Source: Megalopta genalis (lineage: Eukaryota; Arthropoda; Insecta; Hymenoptera; Halictidae). Taken from it: a DNA stretch of 64,000 bases. A program made the position numbers and the translations under genes. Position 1 is the stretch's first letter. Each line of letters opens with the position of its first letter. The notes under the pieces are model-generated. The model was not told the DNA's origin, did not search any database, and saw only the letters and a list, made by a program, of their open reading frames with translations. The stretch spans positions 248,001 through 312,000 of the forward strand of contig NW_027476165.1 of the NCBI RefSeq assembly GCF_051020955.1, written 5' to 3'. Shown in pieces: positions 24,766 through 37,230 of this stretch.

Positions 24766-24796
24766 ACAATTTCACCTTACTTTTTGATCACAGTAG
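24766..24796 (-). repeat. Right terminal inverted repeat of the mariner
   Basis: On the plus strand it ends tttttgatcacagtag, the inverted counterpart of the left end with 21 identical outer bases. It lies upstream of the transposase start, as expected for the 5' end of a mariner. Confidence 0.93.
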
Positions 24797-24798
24797 TA
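24797..24798. other. TA target-site duplication, right
   Basis: The TA directly after cacagtag, followed by tatcacaagtatttg. Joining the left flank through one TA to this flank restores the ordinary monomer atcatgtatatcacaag, which is seen many times in the array. Confidence 0.93.
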
Positions 24799-26400
24799 TA
24801 TCACAAGTATTTGAAGCTAAAACATTTGATTCGCATGGATTTGAAGCTAAACCTTCTACTTCGCACTGATTTGAAGCTAAACCATTTGTTTCGCATGGAT
24901 TCGAAGATAAGCCTTCAACCTCGCATTGAATTGAAGCTAAATCATGTGTTTCGTATGGATTTGAATTTAACACGTTTGTTTCGCATGCTGTTGAAGCTAA
25001 ATCATGTATATTACAAGCATTTGAAGCTAAACCATTTGTTTCGCATGGATTCGAAGATAAGCCTTCTACTTCGCATTGATTTGATGCTAAATCACGTGTT
25101 TCGTTTGGATTTGAGGCTAAATCGTTTGTTTAGCATGCTGTTGAATGTAAATCATGTATATCACAAGTATTTGAAGTTAAACCATTTGTTTCGCATGCAT
25201 TCGAAGATAAGCCTTCTACTTCGCATTGATTTAAAGCAAAATCATGTGTTTCGCATGGATTTGAAGCTAAACAATCTGTTTCGAGTGGATTCTGAGATCA
25301 GCCTTCTACATCGCATTTATTTGAAGCTAAATCATGTGATTCGCTTGGATTTGAAGCTAACTCGTCTGTTTCGCATGCAGTTGAAGCTAAATCATGTATA
25401 TCACAGGTATTTGAAGCTAAACAATTAGTTTCGCATTTATTCGAAGACAAGCCTTCTACTTCGCATTGATTTGAAGCTAAATCATGTGTTTGGCATGGAT
25501 TTGAAGCTAACTCGTTTGTTTACCATGCAGTTGAAGATAAATCATGTATATCACAGGTATTTGAAGCTAAACCATTAGTTTCGCATGGATTCGAAGATAA
25601 GCCTTCTACTTCGCATTGATTTGAAGCTGAATCATGTGTTTGGCATGTATTTGAATCTAACTCGTTTATTTCGCATGCAGTTAAAGCTAAATCATGTATA
25701 TCACAAGTATTTGAAGCTAAAACATTTCATTCGCATGGATTCGAAGATCAGCCTTCTGCTTCGCATTGATTTGAAGCTAAATCATGTGTTTAGCATTGAT
25801 TTGAAGCTAACTCGTTTGTTTCGCATGCAGTTGAAACTAAATCATGTATATCACAATCATTTGAAGCTAAACCATTTGATTCGCATGGATTCGAAGATAA
25901 GCCTTCTACTTCGCATTGATTTGATGCTAAATCATGTGTTTCGTTTGGATTTGAGGCTAACTCATTTGTTCCGCATGCTGTTGAATGTAAATCATGTATT
26001 TCACAAGTATTTGAAGCTAAACCATTTGTTTCGCATGGATTCGTAGATAACCCTTCTACTTCGCTTTGATTTGAAGCTAAATCAAGTGTTTCACATGGAT
26101 TTGAAGCTAACTCGTTTGTTTCGCATGCAGTTGAAACTAAATCATGTATATCACAAGTATTTGAAACTAAACCATTTGTTCCGCATGGATTCGAAGATAA
26201 TCCTTCTACTTCGCATTGATTTAAAGCAAAATCATGTGTTTCACATGGATTTGAAGCTAACTCGTTTGTTTCGCATGCAGTTGAAGCTATATCATGTATA
26301 TCACAGGTATCTGAAGCTAAACATTAGTTTCGCATGGATTCGAAGATAAGCCTTCTACTTCGCATTGATTTGAAGCTAAATCATGTGTTTGGCATGGATT
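24799..26400 (+). repeat. Domain B continued, right of the mariner
   Basis: 150-bp pentameric HOR with some irregular units. From 25585 to 26046 the plus frame reads three successive 50-residue units without a break. The first monomer after the transposon completes the one cut at 23873. Confidence 0.82.
25318..25743 (+). repeat. Duplicate block right of the mariner
   Basis: Partner of the block at about 22905-23330, offset 2413 bp. After it the array continues as 150-bp HOR to about 26400 and then changes to 31-bp-rich monomers. Confidence 0.78.
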
Positions 26401-29400
26401 TGAAGCTAACTCGTTTGCTTCGTCTGCATTTGAAGCTATATCACTTATATTCGCAAGCATTTGGAGCTCAATCATTCGTTTCGCATGGATTTGAAGCTAA
26501 GCCTTCTACTTCGCATTTATTTGAAGCTAAATCATGTGGTTGCGCATGGATTTGAAGATAACACGTTTGTTTCGCATGCAGTTGAAGCTATATCACTTAT
26601 ATTCGCAAGTATTTGAAGCCAAATCATTCGGTTCGCATGGATTTGAAGCTAAGCCTTCTACTTTGCATTGATTTGAAGTCAAATCATGTGTTACGCTTGG
26701 ATTTGAAGCTCACTCGTTTGTTTCGCCTGCATTTGAAGATATATCACTTACATCGCAAGTATATGAAGCTAAATCATTCGTGTCGCATGGATTTGAAGCT
26801 AAGCCTTCTACTTCGCATTGATTTGAAGCTAAATCATGTGTTTCGCATGGATTCGAGGCTAACTCGTTTGATTCGCATGCTGTTGAAGCTAAATCATGTT
26901 TATCACAAGTATCTGAATCTAAACCATCTGTTTCGCATGAATATTAAGCTGAACCATGTGTTTCTCATGAATTTGAAACTATATCATGTGTTTCGCATGG
27001 ATTTGAAGCTAACTCGTTTATTTCGTCTGCATTTGAAGCAAAATCATGTATATCACAAGTATTTGAAGCTGAACCATTTGTTTCTCACGTATTTGAAACT
27101 GAGCCTTCTACATCGCATTGATTTGAAGCTGAATCATGTGTTTCGCTTGCATTTGAAGCTAACTCGTTTGTTTCGCATAGATTTGAAGCTAAATCATCTG
27201 TTTCGCATGGATTTGAAGCTACCTCGTTTGTTCCGCCTGCATTTGAAGCTACATTACTTCTATTCGAAAGTATTTGATGATAAATCATTCGTTTCGCATG
27301 GATTTGAAGCTAATCCTTCAACTTCGCATTCATTTGAAGCTAAATCATGCGTTTCGCATGGATTTGTAGCTATATCACTTATATTCGCAAGTATTTGAAG
27401 GTCAATCATTCGTTTCGCATGGATTTGAAGCTAATCCTTCTACTTCGGATTGTTTTGAACCTAAATCATGTGTTTCGCATGGATTTGTAGCTAACTCATT
27501 TGTTTCGCACGCAGTTGACGCTAAATCGTGTATATCACGATTATTTGAAGCTATTCCATTTGATTCGCATGGATTTGAAACGAAGCCTTCTGCTTCGCAT
27601 TGAGTTGAAGCTAAAACATGCATTTCGCATGGATTTGAAGCTAACTCGTTTTTTTCGCATGCAGCTGAAGCTAAATCGTGTATATCACAAGTATTTACAG
27701 CTAAACCATTTGATTCGCATGGATTTGAAACTAAGCCTTCCACTTCCCATTGATTTGAAGCTAAATCATGTGACTCGCATGGATTTGAACCTCACTCGTT
27801 CGTTTCGCCTGCATTTGAAACTAAATCATGTATATCACAAGTATTTGAAGCTATACCATTTGTTTCGCCTGGATTTGAAGATAAACCTTCTACTTCGCAT
27901 TGATATGAAGCTAACTCGATTGTTTCGCCTGCACTTGAAGCTATATCACTTATATCGCTATTATCTGAAGATAAATCATTTGTTTCTCATGTATTTGTAG
28001 CTAAGCCTTCTACATCGCATTGATTTGAAGCTAAATCATGCGTTTCGCATGGATTTGAAGCTAACTCGCTTGTTTCACATGCAGTTGAAGCTAAATCATG
28101 TATATCACATGTATTTGATGCTAAACCATATGTTTCTCTTGGATTTGAAGCTAACTCGTATGTTTCGCGTGCAATTGAAGCTAAATCATGTATTTAACAA
28201 GTATTTGAACCCAAACCATTTGTTTCGCATGGATTTGAAGCAGAATCATGTGTTTCGCTTGAATTTGAATCGAACATGTTTGTTTCACATGCAGTTGAAG
28301 CTAAATCATGTATATCACAACTATTTGCAGCTGAACCATTTGCTACGCATGAATAATAAGCTAAACTATGTGTTACGAATGAATTTGAAGCTAAATCATG
28401 TATTTCGCATGCATTTGAAGCTAACTCGTTTTCTTCGCCTGCATTTGATGCTAAATCATGTATATCACAGGTATTTGAAGCTAAACCATTTGTTTCGCAT
28501 GGATTCGAAGATAAGCCTTCTACTTCGCATTGATTTGAAGCGAAATCATGTGTATGGCTTGGATTTGAAGCTAAACCTTCTATATCGCATTGATTTGAAG
28601 TTAAATCAAGTGTTTCACATGGATTTGAAGCTAACTCGTTTGTTTCGCATGCAGTTGAAGCTGTATCATGTATATCACAGGTATCTGAAGCTAAACATTA
28701 GTTTCGCATGGATTCGAAGATAAGCCTTCTACTTCGCATTGATTTGAAGCTAAATCATGTGTTTGGCATGGATTTGCAGCTAACTCGTTTGCTTCGTCTA
28801 CATTTGAAGCTGTATCACTTATATTCGCAAGCATTTGGAGCTCAATCATTCGTTTCGCATGGGTTTGAAGATAAGCCTTCTACTTGGCATTGATTTGAAG
28901 CAAAATCATGTGTTTGGCATGGATTTGAAGCTAACTCGTTTGTTTCCCATGCAGTTGAAGATAAATCATGAATATCACAAGTATTTGAAGGTAAAACATT
29001 TCATTCGTATGGATTCGAAGATCAGCCTTCTGCTTCGCATTGATTTGAAGCTAAATCATGTGTTTAGCATTGATTTGAAGCTAACTCGTTTGTTTCGCAT
29101 GCAGTTGAAGCTAAATCATGTACATGTCAAGTATATGCAGATAAACCATTTGATTCGCATGGTTTTGTATCTAAGCCTTCTACTTCGCATTGATTAGAAG
29201 CTAAATCATGTGTTCCGCATGAATTTGAAGCTAACTCGTTTGTTTCGCACGCAGTTGACGCTAAATTATGTTTATCACAAGTATCTGAAACTAAACCATC
29301 TGTTTCGCATGAATATTAAGCTGAACCATGTGTTTCTCATGAATTTGAAACTATATCATGTGTTTCGCATGGATTTGAAGCTAAATCATGTGTCTCGCAG

Positions 29401-30590
29401 GGATTCGAAGCTAACTCGTTTGTTTCGCCTTCATTTGAAGCTAAATCATGTACATGTCAAGTATATGCAGCTAAACCATTTGATTCGCATGGATTAGAAA
29501 CTATGCCTTCTACTTCGCATTGATTTGAAGCTAAATCATGTGTTTCGCTTGGATTTGAAGATAACTCGTTCGATTCGCATGCAGTTGAAGCTAAATCATG
29601 TATATCACAATTATTTGAAGCTAAACCATTTGTTTCGCATGGTTTTGTATCTAAGCCTTCTACTTCGCATTGATTAGAAGCTGAATCATGTGTTCCGCAT
29701 GAATTTGAAGCTAATTCGTTTGTTTCGCACGCAGTTGACGCTAAATTATGTATATCACGATTATTTGAAGCTATTCCATTTGTTTCTCTCGTATTTGAAA
29801 CTAAGCCATCTACTTCGCATTGATTTGAAGCTGAATCATGTGTTTCGCTTGCATTTGAAGCTAACTCGTTTGTTTCGCATAGATTTGAAGCTAAGTCATG
29901 TGTTTCGCATGGATTTGAAGCTAGCTCGTTTGTTTCGCCTGCATTTGAAGCTACATTACTTCTATTCGAAAGTATTTGAAGGTCAATCATTCGTTTCGCA
30001 TGGATTTGAAGCTAATCCTTCTACTTTGGATTGTTTTGAAGCTAAATCATGTGTTTCGCATGGATTTGTAGCTAACTCGTTTGTTTCGCACGCAGTTGAC
30101 GCTAAATCGTGTATATCGCGATTATTTGAAGCAATTCCATTTGATTCGCATGGATTTGAAACGAAGCCTTCTGCTTCGCATTGAGTTGAAGCTAAATCAT
30201 GTGTTTGGCATGGATTTGCAGCTAACTCGTTTGCTTCGTCTACATTTGAAGCTGTATCACTTATATTCGCAAGCATTTGGAGCTCAATCATTCGTTTCGC
30301 ATGGGTTTGAAGCTAAGCCTTCTACTTGGCATTGATTTGAAGCAAAATCATGTGTTTGGTATGGATTTGAAGCTAACTCGTTTGTTTCCCATGCAGTTGA
30401 AGATAAATCATGTATATCACAGGTATTTGAAGCTAAAACATTTCATTCGCATGGATTCAAAGATCAGCCTTCTGCTTCGCATTGATTTGAAGCTAAATCA
30501 TGTGTTTAGCATTGATTTGAAGCTTACTCGTTTGTTTCGCATGCAGTTGAAGCTAAATCATGTACATGTCAAGTATATGCAGCTAAACCA
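26400..30590 (+). repeat. Domain C, left part: 31-bp-rich mosaic
   Basis: Monomers of 30 and 31 bp alternate irregularly. The part 26613-27290 resembles 2238-2900 (offset 24375). The part around 28300-28500 resembles 5780-5980 (offset about 22518), and 28490-28890 resembles 41620-42030 (offset 13134 near the end). The block 29210-29990 is the first of five copies of a module found again at 37265, 40125, 45025 and 49290. Nothing other than satellite is seen. Confidence 0.78.
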
Positions 30591-33500
30591 TTTGATTCGC
30601 ATGGTTTTGTATCTAAGCCTTCTACTTCGCATTGATTAGAAGCTAAATCATGTGTTCCGCATGAATTTGAAGCTAACTCGTTTGTTTCGCACGCAGTTGA
30701 CGCTAAATTATGTATATCACGATTATTTGAAGCTATTCCATTTGTTTCTCACGTATTTGAAACTAAGCCTTCTACTTCGTATTGATTTGAAGCTGAATCA
30801 TGTGTTTCGCTTGCATTTGAAGCTAACTCGTTTGTTTCGCATAGATTTGAAGCTAAATCATGTGTTTCGCATGGATTTGAAGCTAATCCTTCAACTTCGC
30901 ATTCATTTGAAGCTATATCACTTATATTCGCAAGTATTTGAAGGTCAATCATTCGTTTCGCATGGATTTGAAGCTAATCCTTCTGCTTCGGATTGTTTTG
31001 AAGCTAAATCATATGTTTCGCATGGATTTGTAGCTAACTCGTTTGTTTCGCACGCAGTTGACGCTAAATCCTGTATATCACGATTGTTTGAAGCAGTTCC
31101 ATTTGATTCGCATGGATTTGAAACGAAGCCTTCTGCTTCGCATTGAGTTGAAGCTAAAACATGCATTTCGCATGGATTTGAAGCTAACTCGTTTTTTTCG
31201 CCTGCATTTGGAGCTATATCACTTATATTCGCAAGTATTTGAAGGTCAATCATTCGTTTCGCATGGATTTGAAGCTAATCCTTCTACTTCGCATTCATTT
31301 GAAGCTAAATCATGCGTTTCGCACGGATTTGTAGCTAACTCGTTTGATTCGCCTGCATTTCAAGCTATATCACTTATATGGCAAGTGTTTGAAGCTAAAT
31401 CATTTGTGTCGCATGGGTTTGAATCTAAGCCTTCTTCTTCGCATTGATTTGAAGCTAAATCATGTGATTCGCTTGGATTTGAAGATAACTCGTTCGATTC
31501 GCATGCAGTTGAAGCTAAATCATGTATATCACAATTATTTGAAGCTAAACCATTTGTTTCGCATGGTTTTGTATCTAAGCCTTCTACTTCGCATTGATTA
31601 GAAGCTAAATCATGTGTTCCGCATGGATTTGAAGCTAACTCGTTTGTTTCGCACGCAGTTGACGCTAAATTATGTATATCACGATTATTTGAAGCTATTC
31701 CATTTGATTCGCATGGATTTGAAACTAAGCGTTCTACTTCGCATTGAGTTGAAGCTAAACCATTTGTTTCGCATGGTTTTGTATCTAAGCCTTCAACTTC
31801 GCATTGATTAGAAGCTAAATCGTGTGTTCCGCATGAATTTGAAGCTAACTCGTTTGTTTCGCACGCAGTTGACGCTAAATTATGTATATCACGATTATTT
31901 GAAGCTATTCCATTTGTTTCTCACGTATTTGAAACTAAGCCTTCTACTTCGCATTGATTTGAAGCTGAATCATGTGTTTCGCTTGCATTTGAAGCTAACT
32001 CGTTTGTTTCACATAGATTTGAAGCTAAATCATGTGTTTCGCATAGATTTGAAGCTAGCTCGTTTGTTTCGCCTGCATTTGAAGCTACATTACTTCTATT
32101 CGAAAGTATTTGATGATAAATCATTCGTTTCGCATGGATTTGAAGCTAATCCTTCAAATTCGCATTCATTTGAAGCTAAATCAAGCGTTTCGCATGGATT
32201 TGAAGCTATATCACTTATATTCGCAAGTATTTGAAGGTCAATCATTCGTTTCGCATGGATTTGAAGCTAATCCTTCTACTTCGCATTCATTTGAAGCTAA
32301 ATCATGCGTTTCGCACGGATTTGTAGCTAACTCGTTTTTATTCGCCTGCATTTCAAGCTATATCACATATATGGCAAGTGTTTGAAGCTAAATCATTTGT
32401 GTCGCATGGGTTTGAAGCTAAGCCTTATACTTCGGATGGATTTGAAGCTAAATCATGCGTTTCGATAGGATTTAAAACTAACTTGTTTGTTTCGCATGCA
32501 GTTGAAACTAAATCATGTATATCACAAGTATTTGAAGCTGAACCATTTCTTTCGCATGAATATTAAGCTAAACCATGTGTTTCGAATGAATTCGAAGCTA
32601 AATCGTGTGTTTCGCAGGGATTCGAAGCTAACTCGTTTGTTTCGCCTGCATTTGAAGCTAAATCATGTACATGACAAGTATATGCAGCTAAACCATTTTA
32701 TTCGCAAGGATTTGAAACTAAGCCTTCTACTTCGCATTGATTTGAAGCTAAATCATGTGTTTCGCTTGGATTTGAAGATAACTCGTTCGATTCGCATGCA
32801 GTTGAAGCAAAATCATGTATATCACAATTATTTGAAGCTAAACCATTTCTTTCGCATTGTTTTGTATCTAAGCCTTCTACTTCGCATTGATTAGAAGCTA
32901 AATCATGTGTTCCGCATGGATTTGAAGCTAACTCGATTGTTTCGCCTGCATTTGAAGCTATATCACTTATATTCGCAAGTATTTGAAGGTCAATCATTCG
33001 TTTCGCATGGATTTGAAGCTAATCCTTCTACTTCGCATTCATTTGAACCTAAATCATGCGTTTCGCATGGATTTCAAGCTATATCACTTATATTCGCAAG
33101 TATTTGAAGTTCAATCATTCGTTTCGCATCGATTCGAAACTTATCCTTCTACTTCGGATTGTTTTGAAGCTAAATCATGTGTTTCGCATGGATTTGTAGC
33201 TAAGTCGTTTGATTCGCCTGCATTTGAAGCTATATCACTTATATGGCAAGTGTTTGAAGCTAAATCATTTGTGTCGCATGGGTTTGAAGCTAAGCCTTCT
33301 ACTTCGGATGGATTTGAAGCTAAATCATGCGTTTCGCTTGGATTTAAAACTAACTTGTTTGTTTCGCATGCAGTTGAAACTAAATCATGTATATCACAAG
33401 TATTTGAAGCTGAACCATTTGTTTCGCATGAATATTAAGCTAAACCATGTGTTTCGAATGAATTTGAAGCTAAATCATGTGTTTCGCAGGGATACGAAGC

Positions 33501-33926
33501 TAACTCGTTTGTTTCGCCTGCATTTGAAGCTAAATCATGTACATGACAAGTATATGCAGCTAAACCATTTGATTCGCATGGATTTGAAACTAAGCCTTCT
33601 ACTTCGCATTGATTTGAAGCTAAATCATGTGTTTCGCTTGGATTTGAAGATAACTCGTTCGATTCGCATGCAGTTGAAGCTAAATCATGTATATCACAAT
33701 TATTTGAAGCTTAACCATTTGTTTCGCATGGTTTTGTATCTAAGCCTTCTACTTCGCATTGATTAGAAGATAAATCATGTGTTCCGCATGAATTTGAAGC
33801 TAACTCGTTTGTTTCGCACGCAGTTGACGCTAAATTATGTATATCACGATTATTTGAAGCTATTCTATTTGATTCGCATGGATTTGAAACTAAGCGTTCT
33901 ACTTCGCATTGAGTTGAAGCTAAACC
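30590..33926 (+). repeat. 3337-bp segmental unit, copy 1
   Basis: Repeats at a constant offset of 3337 bp. Matching landmarks are 30652 with 33989, 31344 with 34681, 32110 with 35447 and 33209 with 36546. Only scattered substitutions are seen, for example tctgcttcggattg at about 30982 against tctacttcggattg. 3337 is not a multiple of 30 because several 31-bp monomers lie inside. Upstream of about 30590 the copies differ. Confidence 0.9.
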
Positions 33927-36900
33927 ATTTGTTTCGCATGGTTTTGTATCTAAGCCTTCAACTTCGCATTGATTAGAAGCTAAATCGTGTGTTCCGCATG
34001 AATTTGAAGCTAACTCGTTTGTTTCGCACGCAGTTGACGCTAAATTATGTATATCACGATTATTTGAAGCTATTCCATTTGTTTCTCACGTATTTGAAAC
34101 TAAGCCTTCTACTTCGCATTGATTTGAAGCTGAATCATGTGTTTCGCTTGCATTTGAAGCTAACTCGTTTGTTTCGCATAGATTTGAAGCTAAATCATGT
34201 GTTTCGCATGGATTTGAAGCTAATCCTTCAACTTCGCATTCATTTGAAGCTATATCACTTATATTCGCAAGTATTTGAAGGTCAATCATTCGTTTCGCAT
34301 GGATTTGAAGCTAATCCTTCTACTTCGGATTGTTTTGAAGCTAAATCATGTGTTTCGCATGGATTTGTAGCTAACTCGTTTGTTTCGCACGCAGTTGACG
34401 CTAAATCCTGTATATCACGATTGTTTGAAGCAGTTCCATTTGATTCGCATGGATTTGAAACGAAGCCTTCTGCTTCGCATTGAGTTGAAGCTAAAACATG
34501 CATTTCGCATGGATTTGAAGCTAACTCGTTTTTTTCGCCTGCATTTGGAGCTATATCACTTATATTCGCAAGTATTTGAAGGTCAATCATTCGTTTCGCA
34601 TGGATTTGAAGCTAATCCTTCTACTTCGCATTCATTTGAAGCTAAATCATGCGTTTCGCACGGATTTGTAGCTAACTCGTTTGATTCGCCTGCATTTCAA
34701 GCTATATCACTTATATGGCAAGTGTTTGAAGCTAAATCATTTGTGTCGCATGGGTTTGAATCTAAGCCTTCTTCTTCGCATTGATTTGAAGCTAAATCAT
34801 GTGATTCGCTTGGATTTGAAGATAACTCGTTCGATTCGCATGCAGTTGAAGCTAAATCATGTATATCACAATTATTTGAAGCTAAACCATTTGTTTCGCA
34901 TGGTTTTGTATCTAAGCCTTCTACTTCGCATTGATTAGAAGCTAAATCATGTGTTCCGCATGGATTTGAAGCTAACTCGTTTGTTTCGCACGCAGTTGAC
35001 GCTAAATTATGTATATCACGATTATTTGAAGCTATTCCATTTGATTCGCATGGATTTGAAACTAAGCGTTCTACTTCGCATTGAGTTGAAGCTAAACCAT
35101 TTGTTTCGCATGGTTTTGTATCTAAGCCTTCAACTTCGCATTGATTAGAAGCTAAATCGTGTGTTCCGCATGAATTTGAAGCTAACTCGTTTGTTTCGCA
35201 CGCAGTTGACGCTAAATTATGTATATCACGATTATTTGAAGCTATTCCATTTGTTTCTCACGTATTTGAAACTAAGCCTTCTACTTCGCATTGATTTGAA
35301 GCTGAATCATGTGTTTCGCTTGCATTTGAAGCTAACTCGTTTGTTTCGCATAGATTTGAAGCTAAATCATGTGTTTCGCATAGATTTGAAGCTAGTTCGT
35401 TTGTTTCGCCTGCATTTGAAGCTACATTACTTCTATTCGAAAGTATTTGATGATAAATCATTCGTTTCGCATGGATTTGAAGCTAATCCTTCAAATTCGC
35501 ATTCATTTGAAGCTAAATCAAGCGTTTCGCATGGATTTGAAGCTATATCACTTATATTCGCAAGTATTTGAAGGTCAATCATTCGTTTCGCATGGATTTG
35601 AAGCTAATCCTTCTACTTCGCATTCATTTGAAGCTAAATCATGCGTTTCGCACGGATTTGTAGCTAACTCGTTTTTATTCGCCTGCATTTCAAGCTATAT
35701 CACATATATGGCAAGTGTTTGAAGCTAAATCATTTGTGTCGCATGGGTTTGAAGCTAAGCCTTATACTTCGGATGGATTTGAAGCTAAATCATGCGTTTC
35801 GATAGGATTTAAAACTAACTTGTTTGTTTCGCATGCAGTTGAAACTAAATCATGTATATCACAAGTATTTGAAGCTGAACCATTTCTTTCGCATGAATAT
35901 TAAGCTAAACCATGTGTTTCGAATGAATTTGAAGCTAAATCGTGTGTTTCGCAGGGATTCGAAGCTAACTCGTTTGTTTCGCCTGCATTTGAAGCTAAAT
36001 CATGTACATGACAAGTATATGCAGCTAAACCATTTTATTCGCAAGGATTTGAAACTAAGCCTTCTACTTCGCATTGATTTGAAGCTAAATCATGTGTTTC
36101 GCTTGGATTTGAAGATAACTCGTTCGATTCGCATGCAGTTGAAGCAAAATCATGTATATCACAATTATTTGAAGCTAAACCATTTCTTTCGCATTGTTTT
36201 GTATCTAAGCCTTCTACTTCGCATTGATTAGAAGCTAAATCATGTGTTCCGCATGGATTTGAAGCTAACTCGATTGTTTCGCCTGCATTTGAAGCTATAT
36301 CACTTATATTCGCAAGTATTTGAAGGTCAATCATTCGTTTCGCATGGATTTGAAGCTAATCCTTCTACTTCGCATTCATTTGAACCTAAATCATGCGTTT
36401 CGCATGGATTTCAAGCTATATCACTTATATTCGCAAGTATTTGAAGTTCAATCATTCGTTTCGCATCGATTCGAAACTTATCCTTCTACTTCGGATTGTT
36501 TTGAAGCTAAATCATGTGTTTCGCATGGATTTGTAGCTAAGTCGTTTGATTCGCCTGCATTTGAAGCTATATCACTTATATGGCAAGTGTTTGAAGCTAA
36601 ATCATTTGTGTCGCATGGGTTTGAAGCTAAGCCTTCTACTTCGGATGGATTTGAAGCTAAATCATGCGTTTCGCTTGGATTTAAAACTAACTTGTTTGTT
36701 TCGCATGCAGTTGAAACTAAATCATGTATATCACAAGTATTTGAAGCTGAACCATTTGTTTCGCATGAATATTAAGCTAAACCATGTGTTTCGAATGAAT
36801 TTGAAGCTAAATCATGTGTTTCGCAGGGATACGAAGCTAACTCGTTTGTTTCGCCTGCATTTGAAGCTAAATCATGTACATGACAAGTATATGCAGCTAA

Positions 36901-37230
36901 ACCATTTGATTCGCATGGATTTGAAACTAAGCCTTCTACTTCGCATTGATTTGAAGCTAAATCATGTGTTTCGCTTGGATTTGAAGATAACTCGTTCGAT
37001 TCGCATGCAGTTGAAGCTAAATCATGTATATCACAATTATTTGAAGCTTAACCATTTGTTTCGCATGGTTTTGTATCTAAGCCTTCTACTTCGCATTGAT
37101 TAGAAGATAAATCATGTGTTCCGCATGAATTTGAAGCTAACTCGTTTGTTTCGCACGCAGTTGACGCTAAAATATGTATATCACGATTATTTGAAGCTAT
37201 TCCATTTGATTCGCATGGATTTGAAACTAA
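33927..37230 (+). repeat. 3337-bp segmental unit, copy 2
   Basis: Direct tandem partner of the block at about 30590, collinear without indels to about 37230 (equivalent to 33890), where it passes into another run of monomers. Both copies share rare monomers such as the long one with cgtttttattcgcctgc (about 32334 and 35671) and ttttattcgcaagg. Confidence 0.9.

Larger units (their letters stand above)
23876..24796 (-). mobile_element. mariner-type transposon, internally deleted
   Basis: A 921-bp non-satellite island with inverted terminal repeats and TA duplicated on both sides, the insertion signature of the Tc1/mariner superfamily. It carries a decayed mariner transposase reading on the minus strand (23929-24601). 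Family members are usually about 1.3 kb with a transposase of about 345 residues; this copy lacks about 0.37 kb from the middle of the gene. The ends look intact, so it could have been moved by transposase supplied from elsewhere, but it cannot code for its own. I cannot name the subfamily with confidence from the sequence alone. Confidence 0.95.
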
